The position numbers were made by a program, and so were the translations under genes. Shown piece after piece: positions 10,976 to 21,657 of a DNA stretch of 64,000 nucleotides. Numbering within the stretch: the first letter of the stretch is position 1; each line of letters starts with the position of its first letter. Origin of the DNA: Hennigella sp049177145 (lineage in GTDB: Bacteria > Bacillota_I > Bacilli_A > Mycoplasmatales > Mycoplasmoidaceae); assembly GCA_049177145.1 (NCBI GenBank), contig CP185406.1:1-64000 (forward strand). Reading direction: 5' to 3'. The notes under the pieces were generated by a model. That model was not told the DNA's origin. It ran no database searches and saw nothing but the letters and a program-made list of their open reading frames with translations.

Positions 10976-11204
10976 CGATTAAACTACAATTTTCCTCTCT
11001 TAACACATATTGCACATTGTACAGTTGCAAGTGAAGAACCTTGTTAGAGTCATCGTTATCTAGTACTTTTACTAAAGCACCTTTGATAAAGCCAATATTT
11101 TCCAATTTATGCTTTATCAAATGATCTGTGAAATTTAAGGACACAATCTCAACGGTTTTGCCCTTAAGTTTACTAGATAATTTCACAACCGATCTTTGAG
11201 CCAT
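10959..11204 (-). CDS. feoA: Ferrous iron transport protein A
   Basis: 81-residue SH3-like cytosolic partner of FeoB. The pattern LKGKTVEIVSLNF...KLENIGFIKGALVKVLDND fits the FeoA fold. It is the first gene of feoA-feoB-PLD-like and overlaps feoB by 17 nt. Small size makes the family call slightly less certain than feoB, but context is decisive. Confidence 0.85.
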   Translation of the reverse strand: MAQRSVVKLSSKLKGKTVEIVSLNFTDHLIKHKLENIGFIKGALVKVLDNDDSNKVLHLQLYNVQYVLREENCSLIDVKVI

Positions 11205-11219
11205 ATTTTGTTATCTTTA

Positions 11220-11225
11220 ATTATA
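11220..11225 (-). promoter_or_regulatory. -10 hexamer of the feoAB operon
   Basis: TATAAT on the minus strand, 15 nt before the feoA ATG. The feoA/serine dehydratase intergenic gap (11205-11335) is divergent and also carries a 9-bp A/T hairpin (11256-11278). I see no convincing Fur or DtxR operator. Confidence 0.45.
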
Positions 11226-11305
11226 GAGCAATATCTATTTGAAACATTATCTTTTATTATTTTTAATAAAAATAATAATTTGATAGTTTTAAAAACAAAT
11301 AAACT

Positions 11306-11311
11306 TATAAT
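11306..11311 (+). promoter_or_regulatory. -10 hexamer of the serine dehydratase genes
   Basis: TATAAT 24 nt before the ATG at 11336, followed by a weak purine-rich ribosome site (GTGAAAGG). Confidence 0.45.
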
Positions 11312-11335
11312 TTTAGTGAAAGGTATTTCTTATAT

Positions 11336-12610
11336 ATGAAATCAATTAGTGAGATTTATAAACAAGGAATGGGGCCAAGTTCAACCTTAAATATGGTTCC
11401 ATATCAAGCTTGTATGGAGGTTGCTCATGAAATCCACATAAAACGTATCAAAGTTGGATATGTTGAAGTAGTTTTATACAATGAATATGCAAGATTAGAA
11501 AAAGAAGCCGGTATTGGTATTGATATTGAATTTGCATTTACATATTCAAACTTTAAATATGTAGTGACAACAAATAAGCCTGTACCACCAATTATGAAGA
11601 ATACACCATATGTCTTTGACATAATTGTTTATGATCAAAAAAACCAACCATTGTTCAAACATAGAGTTATTGCTAAAGGTGGAGCAAGCTATACTTTTGC
11701 TGAAAAAGAAAAACATGAAGCTCTACCATATAACACATTTGAAGATGTAAAAAAATGATTTAAAAATAATCCAGGTAAATCATTCTTTGAGTTTGCTCAA
11801 CAAGCAGATGACAAAGAAACAATCAGATCAATTTATTACCGTGGAGTTAACTTAGCAGAAATTGCTTGTTTACAAGGATTAAGAAAAAGAGGAAAATTAA
11901 ATCTTCCTGATAAGAAGGTATTCTATGTTAGACAAGCAAGAAACATTTGACTACATGATGAAAACAATTTATCACCAGCAGAAAATGCTAATAGAATAAT
12001 TTCTGCTTTTGCTTATGCTATCTCTGAAGAAATAGTAGAGAAACGTGTGATGATTGCTGCACCATCACTATGTACAACATCTGTTGTTTGGTCAATGATT
12101 TTATATTTACTAAGTGAATATAATATTTCTTCTAAACAAATGATAAATGCTTTCTGTGCTGCTGGAATCTTTGCTGCATTAGTAGACAAAGGCGCATCAA
12201 TTGCTCCTATTGACGTTGGTTGTCAAGGACCAATGGGAACTGCTTGTGGTATGGCTGCTGTAATTGCTGCGGTTGTGTTATACAATGCAGATATTGACGA
12301 ATGTGGAAGAGCATTTGAAATGGCTCTTGAACACTCACTTGGAATTATTTGTGACTCACTAAATAGTTATCCAATTATTCCTTGTATTCAAAGATGTGCA
12401 TCATTTGCCACAAGAGCATTTGAAATTGCATCATTAAATCATAGTTTAATGGCTACACCAGAATTGTGTAAAGTCGATGATTTAATTAAAGTTGTTGCTG
12501 AAACTGGTGGCGATTTAATTGCTAAGAACCGTAGATTAGGTGTTGGTGGATTTGCACAACATGCTGCTTATTCATTACAGGTACCACCACCTGATTATTG
12601 GAAGAAATAG
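11336..12610 (+). CDS. L-serine dehydratase-like Fe-S protein, divergent paralogue
   Basis: 424 residues, fused beta-alpha organisation of the Fe-S L-serine ammonia-lyase family. The beta-domain signature is altered: GPSSTLN replaces the usual GPSSSHT. The alpha domain keeps three cysteine motifs suited to an iron-sulfur cluster: APSLC, VGCQGPMGTAC, and PCIQRCA. It precedes a canonical paralogue by 11 nt, and that gene's Shine-Dalgarno overlaps this stop codon. It could be a second catalytic enzyme with another substrate or a partner subunit; the altered Ser/His signature argues against simple redundancy. Confidence 0.8.
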
Positions 12611-12621
12611 GAGGCAGGATT

Positions 12622-13881
12622 ATGTTATCAGTAAAAGAATTATTTAAAGTCGGACATGGTCCAAGTTCAAGTCACACTATTGCTCCAACAAGAATGTGCC
12701 ATTATATTCTTGACCACTATGAAAAAGAAGGAATTGATCATTTAAAGATTACTCTTTATGGATCATTTGCCATTACAGGTAAAGGTCACTTGCTAGATAG
12801 AGCTGTTGATGAAATATTTGCTAAATATCCACACGAATTTGTTTGGGACTTAAAAACTAAACCAAAACATCCAAACATGATGAGAGTAGAAGTATTTGGT
12901 AAAGGTAATAAACTAATTGCTGACAAAATGTTCATCTCTGTAGGTGGAGGAACATTCACTGTTGAAGGTGATGAACCAGCTAAAGATGTTTACCCATATA
13001 AAAACTTTGCTGAAATGAGAGCAATTATCAAAAAAGAAAAGTTATCTTATTTCCAATTCTTATGTAAGCACGAATCAAAAGAAGAATTAATAAAATTGTA
13101 TGATCAAATGATTGATTCATTTGAAGGAACAATTAAATCAGGTTTAGCAAAAGAAGGTAAGATTGAAGGTCTAGTTGCTTTTGATCGTCGTGCTAAAGCT
13201 GTCTTCAATTCAGTTAAACCAACTGACTCTGAATGATGTAGAAGAATTAAACTTGTTTCTGCTTATGCCATGGCTACAAACGAAGAAGCTGTTGCTTATG
13301 GTATGGTTGTTACAGCACCAACATGTGGATCTGCTGGAACAATGCCAGGAGCTTATAAATGAGCAGTTGATAAATATAAACCATCAAAAGAAAAGATTTA
13401 TGAAGCATTCTCTGCTGCCGCTTTAATTGGTATAACAATTAAACAAAACGGTTCAGTTGCTGGTGCTACGGGTGGATGTCAGGCTGAAGTTGGGGTTGCT
13501 ACCGCCCTTGCTGCAGCAATGTATTCAGTAATCGCATATGATGCAGATATTGATGAAGTTGAAAAAGCAGGAGAAATTGCCTTACAACAATTAGTTGGTA
13601 TGACATGTGATGCTATTGGACAATGTGCATATGTTCCATGTATTCAAAGAAATGGAATCTATGCTATGAGAGCTATAGCTGCCGCTGAACAAGCACACTT
13701 ATTAAAAGGTCAAAGACAACTTGTTCGTATTGATGATACTATCCTTATTCTTTATGAATCAGGTAACGAATTAATCGATGGTTACCGTGAAACATCAAAA
13801 CTTGGTCTTGCAAAACACTGTAAATATACATTGAAGTTTAACAAGAACATTGAATTTGAAGAAGAAAAGGCAAAATGCTAA
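12622..13881 (+). CDS. sdaA: L-serine dehydratase (L-serine ammonia-lyase, Fe-S type)
   Basis: 419 residues; converts L-serine to pyruvate and ammonia using a 4Fe-4S cluster. The beta domain has canonical VGHGPSSSHTIAP at the N terminus; the alpha domain has APTCGSAGTMPG, GATGGCQAEVGVA and VPCIQRNG. The start at 12622 was chosen over an upstream ATG at 12598 because a GGAGG (12610-12614) sits 7 nt before it and the family begins with this sequence. Two TGA Trp codons interrupt a standard-code reading. With acetate kinase at 34 kb, pyruvate formed here could yield ATP. Confidence 0.93.
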
Positions 13882-13898
13882 GTGATTAGCATATATAT

Positions 13899-13928
13899 AA
13901 AAATATAGGCTTCGCCTATATTTTTTTG
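13899..13928 (+). terminator. Terminator after the serine dehydratase pair
   Basis: Stem AATATAGGC/GCCTATATT with TTC loop followed by seven Ts. Confidence 0.8.
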
Positions 13929-13966
13929 ATTTATAATCTATTTATTGAGAACCAAAGAAGGTTTAT

Positions 13967-15307
13967 ATGAAAACAATAGATCAATTAACACCAAAAGAAT
14001 TTTTGTTAACACTAATTCACCAACAAGTTCAACCAGCCCTTGGTTGTACTGAAATTGGTATTGTGTCTTTAGCTGCTGCTAAAGCATCAAGTTTGTTACC
14101 TGATAAATTTAAAACTGCAATCATTTATACATCTCCATATGTATTTAGAAATGATTCAAGAGTAGGTGTACCAAGATTAGGTAGATGTGGCATGGAAACC
14201 ATAGCTGCTGCTGGAATAGTTTTAAAAAACCCACTTAAGAAATTAAGTTGTTTAGATGATTTAACACCTGAAACTATTGAACAAGCTAGAAAACTTGGAG
14301 CTGATTCATCTGCGATAAAGGTTGAAGTAGACTTCAAATCACACCCAGTTTACACTAGATGTGTTGCATTGGATGAAAAAGGGAATGAAGCCGATGTTAT
14401 TATTAAATATTCTCACGACAACATTATCCAAGCTAAATTAAATGGTAAAGAAACACTTGATCCATCTGAAATAGCCGGTGAATCTGCATCAGGTTATGAC
14501 TTTGATTCTAAAGTTGATCAATTGTCCATTTGTCATGTTCATGACATATGTAAAACATTAACGTTAGAAGAGCTAGCATTCTTGCGAGATGGTTTAAAGA
14601 TGAATGAAATTGTTCAGGAAGAAGGATATAAACATCCTGATGAAACCGCTATTACTAAAGTATGACAAGGTATTTTAAATGGTAACAAAACTGAAAGTTG
14701 TTATACACAAAATCATTGAACAACAAAAGTTTTAGCTAATGTTTGTGCTGCGGTTGATGCAAGAATGTATGGATGTCCGCTTCCAGTTATGACTTCATCA
14801 TCATCTGGTGACCACGGTTTAACTGTATCTATTCCACAAGATGTTTATGCTAAAGAATTTAAAGTTGATGAAATCACAAAACTACAAGCTTTAGCATTTG
14901 CACATTTCATTACATGAAAGATTAAATCTAAAGTAGGGCACCTATGTGGTATGTGTGGTTCTGCACTTGCTGCAGGTTGTGGAACAATCGCTGGTATTGC
15001 ATATCAAAAAGGATGAACATGAGACCGTATTAATGACTTATTAAATATGCACTTAGTTAGTCAAGGTGGAATCTTGTGTGATGGTGCAAAACCAAGTTGT
15101 TCATTTAAAATTCTAGCTTCGCTATCATGTGGATTCTTGTGTTTAACAATTGCTGAAGGCGGCGGAAAGATTTGCCACAGAGATGGACTTGTTCACCAAT
15201 CAGTTGAAGAAACAATCAACAACTTGGGTAAATATTCTAAGACAACTCAAGACTCAATTATCTTAAATGTTGTTAATCTATTAAATTCAATGAGTAAAAT
15301 TAAATAA
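13967..15307 (+). CDS. L-cysteine desulfidase / serine dehydratase-like protein (UPF0597, CyuA type)
   Basis: 446 residues. Family marks are QPALGCTEIG (Cys27), GCPLPVMTSSSSGDHGL, CGSALAAGCGTIAG and GGILCDGAKPSC, the cysteines expected to hold a 4Fe-4S cluster. Known members split L-cysteine into pyruvate, ammonia and sulfide; some related enzymes act on serine. It has its own spacing after a terminator, so it may be separately transcribed. Three consecutive enzymes of this type suggest amino-acid catabolism is a main energy source. Substrate cannot be fixed from sequence. Confidence 0.85.
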
Positions 15308-15329
15308 AAAAGGGCTTGCCCTTTTTTTA
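15306..15329. terminator. Terminator between UPF0597 gene and the 56-aa gene
   Basis: AAAAAGGGC-TT-GCCCTTTTT inverted repeat, able to act in both directions; it overlaps the stop codon of the minus-strand 56-aa gene. Confidence 0.75.
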
Positions 15330-15497
15330 TTCTTTCAAATTGTTAGCTTTAATTAAATTATCGATTCTTCGATCTATCCTATCAAGTCTATCAATGATTA
15401 TGTCAAATTTAGAACGACCACCTGTAAGTTTAAAATTACAGTTTAGATCTTGCTTAGATTTATCTCTTAGAATTTGATTCATTTGTTTAATTTTCAT
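15327..15497 (-). CDS. Small hypothetical coiled-coil protein (56 aa)
   Basis: ATG at 15497 to TAA at 15327. The C-terminal half (KFDIIIDRLDRIDRRIDNLIK) is a heptad-like charged helix. A perfect TATAAT (15502-15507, minus strand) ends 4 nt before the ATG, implying a leaderless transcript, although the gene could also be read through from recA 26 nt upstream. No family recognised. Support comes from the promoter, the clean frame and the terminator at its end. Confidence 0.5.
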   Translation of the reverse strand: MKIKQMNQILRDKSKQDLNCNFKLTGGRSKFDIIIDRLDRIDRRIDNLIKANNLKE

Positions 15498-15523
15498 TTA
15501 GATTATATAAATCCATTAAAAAA

Positions 15524-16504
15524 TTAAGCAGGTTTTAAAACTAACTTCGTTACTTGTTCAAAAAGTTTCTTATTTTTATGGTCTGTTAGGAATTTAATAG
15601 TTCCTTCTTTGCCTTGAGCTAATTTAGTTTCACCGAAGTAAAATCATGAACCAGATTTTTGGATTACGTTGGTTGCAATTGCATTTTCAATAATTTCAGC
15701 AACATTATCAAAACCTTTATTAAAGTAAATATCTAGATAACAAGATTGCATTGGTGGTGCAACTTTGTTTTTAACAACTCTAGCCAAAGATCTAATACCA
15801 ATAATATTGGTTCCAGATTTTAAAGCTTCTATTCTTTTTAATTCAATTCTTAAACTTGAATAGAATTTCATTGCTCATCCACCTGGTGTTGTTTTGTTAT
15901 CACCAAATAAAATTCCAACTTTTTCTCTAATTTGGTTAATAAAGATAACTGTTGTTTGGTATTTAGCCATAACAGTTTGTAAGATTCTTAAACCTTTAGA
16001 CATAAGTCTAGCATGAAGTCCAATGTTTTGATCTTCATATTCACCATTAAGTTCTGCTTCAGGAACTAAAGCAGCAACTGAATCAACGACAATTAAGTCA
16101 ATCATTCCAGTTTTAATTAAAGCTTCAACAATAGCAAATGATTGTTCGCCTGTTTCAGGTTGAGCTAATAATAATTTCTTAGTGTCAACTCCGTTGGCTA
16201 AACAATATTTACTATCTAAAGCATGTTCAACATCAACATAGGCACACTTGCCTCCAGCTTTTTGACAGCTAGCAACAGCTTGTAATGCTAATGTTGTTTT
16301 CCCACTGCTTTCATTTCCATATATTTCAATGATTCTACCCTTAGGGTAACCACCCACTCCAATAGCTTTATTTAAATTAATACTACCAGATGAAATAACT
16401 TCGCAAGCGATAGCTTTTGAACTATCCAAGCTCATAATTGAACCCTTGCCGAATTGTGTTTCTAATTCTTTAATTGTTTCTTCAAATAATTTTTGATTTT
16501 GCAT
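15524..16504 (-). CDS. recA: Recombinase RecA
   Basis: 326 residues; ATP-dependent strand exchange in homologous recombination. P-loop GNESSGKT at residues 63-70, YVDVEHALDSKY, VVDSVAALVPEAEL and TTVIFINQIREKVG are visible. A TGA at 15872 encodes the Trp after TTPGG. The gene ends shortly after the core fold with a short tail. It is preceded by an unusual element (16520-16558) shared with recU and a small membrane protein gene, instead of an obvious vegetative promoter. Confidence 0.97.
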
Positions 16505-16519
16505 ATGTATATATTTTCT

Positions 16520-16558
16520 CCATATACACCTTTACCTAAAAAATGGAAAAAGTTAGGA
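16520..16558 (-). promoter_or_regulatory. Shared recombination-type promoter element, recA copy
   Basis: On the minus strand: TCCTAAC, 11 nt, TTTAGGTAAAGG, then TGTATATGG, 15 nt before the recA start codon. Order and internal spacing match the elements at 34004-34046 and 48404-48446; the upstream block is the most diverged copy (TCCTAAC instead of GACTACC). It overlaps the 3' end of the neighbouring gene. Confidence 0.6.
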
Positions 16559-17170
16559 AATATTTTTCAAAATTGAACAAAATTTAAAAGTCAAATAAAT
16601 TTGATAATAATTCGTATGAGTGCTTCATTTGTGAGTAAAAGCATCATTGAATGTTACAATATCAGCCATTTTTTCTACTAAAGAAATTTGTGAATTTTTT
16701 GCACGATTTAGAATGCTTTCATAGTAGCTTAATAGTTCTTGATAGTATTTAGGATGTTTAGTTAATAGTTCATTTTTGTATGATTCTAGATCACCAATTT
16801 TATCTAAAATTGCCTTAATCTTTTGGTCATAATCTTGTTTAAGCATTTGTTCATAACTAATTTTGTTACTATTAGTAAGTTTTGGTAAGACTAGGAAATA
16901 GATTAGATAAAGTAAGCTCATAACAAAGCAAGTAAAACTTAAACCAACATATGTTGAACGATAAATCATACCCTTGTTAATAGCAAACAAGATACCAGCA
17001 ATCAACATAAAGACAGACATGAATGCTGTAATAACAATTCATAAAACTTGGTATTTAGTCTTACTAAAGATTCTATTCTTACTATATATATAGGTAGAGT
17101 AGGCTAAAGCAATACCGACAACTGATAAAGCAAGGATTAAACTAAAACCAACTATTAAAGCAATTTCCAT
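16553..17170 (-). CDS. Hypothetical membrane protein
   Basis: 205 residues with TGA Trp codons at about 17040 and 16625. Hydrophobic segments lie near residues 3-24, 42-66 and 75-97, followed by a lysine/glutamate-rich helical region (about 105-175). The true stop is beyond the TGA at 16625, giving a 26-residue extra tail that runs into the recA upstream element. It lies between cinA-like and recA on the same strand with 1 nt to the cinA-like gene. No family recognised. Confidence 0.65.
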
Positions 17171-17171
17171 A

Positions 17172-17660
17172 TTATTTCTTAAAGTCCTTAATTAATTCTC
17201 ATAATTCAGTTAAAGCAAACGCTACGCATTGATTAATAGTATCAACACGATCATTGTATTGAGATGTAAATTTTAAATCATATAGCTTATCAAAGATAGC
17301 AATACAAATATAAGCCATTCCACTTGGTTGTCCTTCAATTGGATGGCTAACACTAGCATTTCCAGTTACAGAGATAGCAATATCAGACTTGAATGCTTTT
17401 TGACAACCTCTCGCCATAGCTCTTGCACATTCTATAGAAACTGTACCATACTTATCTATAAGTTCTGGTTCAACCTTTGCTAATTTCATTTTAGCATTAG
17501 CATGATAGGTTACTAAAGAACCTAAAAATGAGTCACTAGCATGTTCAACTAAAACTAGGTTAGATGCAATTGCTCCACCAGTCATAGATTCACATGTACT
17601 AATAGTTAAATGTAAATCATTTAGCTTTCTAATTATTTGTTCATTAATTTTGTTGTCCAT
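17172..17660 (-). CDS. CinA C-terminal domain protein (nicotinamide-nucleotide amidase family)
   Basis: 162 residues, stand-alone CinA-C/PncC domain. The motif TISTCESMTGGAIASNLV and TGNASVSHPIEGQPSGMAYI (family: TGxAGP...GxPxGxVyi) are diagnostic. Members deamidate NMN to nicotinate mononucleotide; the role in mycoplasma is unproven. cinA often neighbours recA and pgsA in Firmicutes, and that order is retained here. It overlaps the pgsA stop by 17 nt. Confidence 0.85.
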
Positions 17661-18324
17661 TGTTTTTTAAAGCCTTATTAATATCAATGAAGTAGATAAT
17701 GCCAGAAGCAACTGACATAACTGTTGCTAAATGCAACATTAGGTTTTGTACACCTCAGTATAAACCTTTATATGCAGGGTCAATGTATAGGTAATGACAA
17801 TTAAAGAAGAAGAATATTAAAACTATTCCTACCATTTGTAAAATGGTTTTAAGTTTTCCTCAATAGTTTGCTGCAACTACAACACCTTTTTTAGCAGCAA
17901 CCATTTTTTGTGCATCAACACAAACATCTCTTGCAATCATTACAATCGGAATGAAAATAGGGATAATTGTCATTCATGCAAAGCATATTAATACAGAGTT
18001 AACTAAAACTTTGTCAGCAATTGGGTCTCATAATTTTCCAAAATCTGATACTCAATTAAACTTTCTTGCAATATATCCATCTAGAAAATCTGTAATAGCT
18101 GCAATCAAAAAGAAGATAGCAGCAAGTAAGAAATATAAATGAACATTACTATAGTAAGATCCAGTATCAAATGGGGTAATTAGTTGATAAACAACTGGAT
18201 TGTTTCCAACTCCATAATGTTCACCAATCAATAATCCTACAATCACAGGAACTAAAAGCATTCTAAACACTAATAACATGTTTGGAATGTTTTGTTTACA
18301 AAAGATTTTCTTTTGACCATCCAT
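17644..18324 (-). CDS. pgsA: CDP-diacylglycerol-glycerol-3-phosphate 3-phosphatidyltransferase
   Basis: 226-residue integral membrane enzyme of phosphatidylglycerol synthesis. The CDP-alcohol phosphotransferase signature is present as DFLDGYIARKFN followed by FGKLWDPIADK (D-G-x2-A-R-x8-G-x3-D-x3-D). Several hydrophobic helices follow. It supplies phosphatidylglycerol for the cardiolipin synthase at 48.5 kb and uses the product of cdsA at 52 kb. It starts 2 nt after the asnS stop. Confidence 0.93.
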
Positions 18325-18326
18325 AA

Positions 18327-19688
18327 TTAAAACCTCAATTCTCCTTCAAATCTTGGAAAAGGGATAACATCTTTTACATTATCCACTCCAGCAATGTACA
18401 TTAAGAATCTTTCAAATCCTAAACCAAATCCTGCAGATCTAAAGTATCCATACTTTCTTAGATCAAGATATCATTGTAAACCTTTAGTATCAATGTGCAT
18501 TTCTTCACAACGTTTAACAATCTTGTTATAGTCATCTTCACGTTGACTACCACCGACTATTTCACCTACACCTGGTACTAATAAGTCACATGCTGCAACT
18601 GTTTTGCCATCTGGGTTTGCTTTCATATAGAAAGCTTTAATTTCCTTTGGAAAGTTAACTAAGAACACTGGAGCTTTAAAGTGTTGTTCACATAAATATC
18701 TTTCATGTTCTGAAGCAAAGTCTTTACCAAAGAAGATATTACTATCTTCAAATTTGTGACCATTAGCAACAGCTTCTTTTAGAATATCAACAGCTTTTGC
18801 ATAATCTAATCTAACAAACTTTTTGTTTAGTAAACTATTCAATACTTCGTAAGTATTGTTGTTGTATTTCTTGTTTAAATATTGAATTTCATCTTTACAT
18901 TTAACTAATACTTTACCAACAATGTTTTTGAACATTTGTTCAATTAACATCATTAGTTGTCTTAAGTTCATAAAGTTGATTTCTGGTTCAACCATTCAAA
19001 ATTCTGCAAGGTGTCTATTTGTATGACTTCTTTCAGCTCTAAATGTTGGACCAAAGGTATAAACCTTTTTCATTCCTAAAGCATAAGCTTCAGCGTTTAA
19101 TTGTCCTGAAACAGTTAAACCTGCTTTTATGCCTTGGAAGAAAGGATTGTTAGGATCATCTTGGATAATAAAGTTTTCTCCAGCACCTTCACAGTCATTA
19201 CTTGTAATGATTGGACTTGCCATGTAAATAAATCCTTTTAAATGGAAGAAACTATGAATAGCAAAAGCTAATTCAGTTCTAATTCTTTGAATTGCTTGTG
19301 TTGTAGTAGCACGAGATTTTAAATGAGCAATTTCTCTTAGAAATTCATTTGAGTGTTCTTTGTTTTGTAAAGGATAGTCTTCATCAGCAAGCTTAAGAAG
19401 TTTTACTTCTTTAGCTTCTAGTTCTACACTACCAGCTTCTCTGCCTGGTTTTAAGTTTCCTTTAACTTTAATAGCTGAAGCTAATCTAAAACTTTTAATT
19501 TTGTCAAAGTTAGATAAGTTTTCAGGTTTACAAACAATTTGTAAGTTCTTGATGGTTGTACCATCATTCATAGCAATAAAAACTATTTTACCACTGTCAC
19601 GGTTGAACTTTACTCAACCTTCGATAGTAACTTCTTGACCAATTAATTTTTGGTCTTTTATTGCTTTTGCAATATCTATGTGTCTCAT
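18327..19688 (-). CDS. asnS: Asparaginyl-tRNA synthetase
   Basis: 453-residue class IIb synthetase. It has the N-terminal OB fold, motif 2 (TFGPTFRAERSHTNRHLAEF), GEIVGGSQRED and the C-terminal motif 3 GFGLGFERFLMYI. Asn rather than Asp specificity is inferred from the VGGSQREDDY segment and overall length. A standard-code reading is broken by TGA Trp codons. Its presence suggests GatCAB is needed here mainly for Gln-tRNA(Gln). Confidence 0.95.
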
Positions 19689-19725
19689 TAAAAAACCTCG
19701 GTTATTAAATTATTATACTAATAAT

Positions 19726-20373
19726 TTAATTGTTCTTAATTACTTTCACTAAAGCAGGTTTTAAAATGTGGTCATATAGTTTGTATCCAGTATGGATAAC
19801 TTCTACGATGATGTTATTTTGTTTAGATGGATCTTTAACAGTTTCAAAGCATTCCATGATGGCTGGTTGAAATTCTTTTCCAACCTCTGGTTTGATTTGA
19901 GTGATGTGTCAATCTTCTAATAATTTATAAAACTTAGTTAAAAACATTTTGAAACCCTTTTGATAATTTATCAACTTTTCATCAGTAAGTTGGTAATTAC
20001 ATGCAATTTCAAATTGGTTGATGACATCAATTAAGTCTAGAGCTTGATCCTTGATAGCATACTTTTTAGCTTCAGCTAAATTAGCTTTAAATTTAGCATC
20101 ATTCTCATCTTGTTTGATTTTGATAAGTTTGTTAGCCTCATCCATCTTAAGAATCAATTGATTCTTGTATTCGTTAGCTAAAGCAGTAAGATCGTTTTTA
20201 AGAGCTTGAATAACTTTTTCACGATCTTCTATTTCTTTATTTTTAGATGCCAAAGCAGCTTCAAGATCTATGATCTTCTTAGCTAATTTAGATTCTTGAG
20301 TTTCTTCAACTTCTGGGGTTGTTTCTTTCTTAGGTTCTTTCTTTGGCTCAATTTTCTTATCTTTTCTGCTCAT
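19726..20373 (-). CDS. grpE: Nucleotide exchange factor GrpE
   Basis: 215-residue DnaK co-chaperone. A charged Lys/Glu N terminus and long coiled coil (residues about 25-100) lead to the C-terminal beta domain with KVGKEFQPAIMECFETVKD-like and GYKLYDHILKPALV motifs. ATG overlaps the dnaJ TAA as TAATG, so expression is coupled and under the CIRCE upstream of dnaJ. dnaK is not adjacent. Confidence 0.93.
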
Positions 20374-21569
20374 TATTGGATCTCCTTCTTAGCTTGATCA
20401 TAATATTTCTTGACTTGATCATTACTATTGTTATCTTTTAATATTTTATTTAAAGCTTCAACTTCATCTTTAGAGTATTTATTTGGAGTTGCATATTTAA
20501 TGATGGCAATAAGATTGCCATTAGACTTTCCAAATAGTTTAGATTTAATATTTTTAATTCCTGAGTTTGGAATTTCAAATTGTTGTCCATCAGCTGTTCC
20601 AGCTGGGAGTTTTAATGTTTTAAAACCATATGGAGTTGGAATTTCTATTTCTCCACCAACAATTGCTTTTAATGGATCAATGATGACTTGTGTATACAAG
20701 TCTTTACCATCTTTTTCAAAGACTTTACTTGGTTTAACATTGATTCTTACATATAGGTCACCAGTGTAATCTTTATAACTATGACCTTTGCCAGCAATCT
20801 TTACAACTTGTCCATTTTCAATACCTGGATCAATTTCTATTTCATAGGTCTTAAGTTGTTCTTGGTATTTTTTACCTTTACATTTAGGACAAGGCTTTTT
20901 AACAACCTTACCCGTTCCATTACAGTATGGACATGTTGTTTGGCTTTGCATTACACCAAATGGTGTACGTCTAGATTGTGTTAAGATACCACTACCTTTA
21001 CAATGAGGACAAGTTACTTCCGCCCCATCTTCGTTAGCAACACCACTACCTTTACATTCTTCACATGCAGATTTTATTTTTAAAGTAATGTCACGATTGC
21101 AACCTAAAACTGAATCTAGGAAATTAATATCAATTTCAGTTTGAATATTTAATTCATATGGAATAATTACTTGGTTACTTCTTCTAGAAGATCTTCTTCT
21201 ACCACTACCAAATAATCCACCAAAGAGGTCACCTAAATCAACATCTTCGTCTCCACCAAAAGAGAATTTAACTCCACCTCTACCACCACCACCAAAGAAT
21301 TCATTAAAGATATCAAAAGGGTTTCCTGCGGAAAAACCTTGTTGGTTTAGTCCTTCAAAACCAAAACGATCATATGTAGCACGCTTTTCTTTATCTGATA
21401 AGACAGCATATGCTTCATTAATTTCTTTAAACTTTTCTTCAGCATCTGGTGCTTTGTTACGGTCAGGATGGTATTGCATAGCAAGACGTCTAAAAGCTTT
21501 TTTGACATCTTGTTCTGTAGCATCCTTACTAATGCCTAATACTTCGTAATAGTCTCTTTTGTTTGCCAT
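20373..21569 (-). CDS. dnaJ: Chaperone protein DnaJ
   Basis: 398-residue type I Hsp40. J domain with HPD (QYHPDRNK), Gly/Phe-rich region (about 75-125) and four CxxCxGxG-type zinc repeats: CEECKGSG, CPHCKGSG, CPYCNGTG, CPKCKGKK. The client-binding C-terminal domains are complete. It heads a dnaJ-grpE operon with a CIRCE operator; this order without dnaK is unlike the usual hrcA-grpE-dnaK-dnaJ. Confidence 0.97.
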   Translation of the reverse strand: MANKRDYYEVLGISKDATEQDVKKAFRRLAMQYHPDRNKAPDAEEKFKEINEAYAVLSDKEKRATYDRFGFEGLNQQGFSAGNPFDIFNEFFGGGGRGGVKFSFGGDEDVDLGDLFGGLFGSGRRRSSRRSNQVIIPYELNIQTEIDINFLDSVLGCNRDITLKIKSACEECKGSGVANEDGAEVTCPHCKGSGILTQSRRTPFGVMQSQTTCPYCNGTGKVVKKPCPKCKGKKYQEQLKTYEIEIDPGIENGQVVKIAGKGHSYKDYTGDLYVRINVKPSKVFEKDGKDLYTQVIIDPLKAIVGGEIEIPTPYGFKTLKLPAGTADGQQFEIPNSGIKNIKSKLFGKSNGNLIAIIKYATPNKYSKDEVEALNKILKDNNSNDQVKKYYDQAKKEIQ

Positions 21570-21603
21570 AATTATTAAATAATATGTATATTATATAAGA
21601 AAA

Positions 21604-21630
21604 TTAGCACTCTAAATAAAAAAGTGCTAA
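21604..21630. promoter_or_regulatory. CIRCE operator (HrcA binding), dnaJ-grpE
   Basis: TTAGCACTC, nine-base spacer, AAGTGCTAA: consensus CIRCE with one mismatch. It lies 35 nt upstream of dnaJ and would also follow the 3' end of no other gene, since ftsZ enters from the same strand upstream. Confidence 0.9.
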
Positions 21631-21657
21631 TCTTGGTTTTTCTTTCTATATTATTAT

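Noticed and set aside
11205..11335. Fur-type operator between feoA and the serine dehydratase gene
   Set aside because: Only one GATAAT-like half is present and the region is A/T-rich; not distinguishable from background.
20428..20769. Plus-strand frames opposite dnaJ, ftsZ, lon and tig
   Set aside because: They mirror conserved coding sequence on the other strand and have no start signals or family resemblance.
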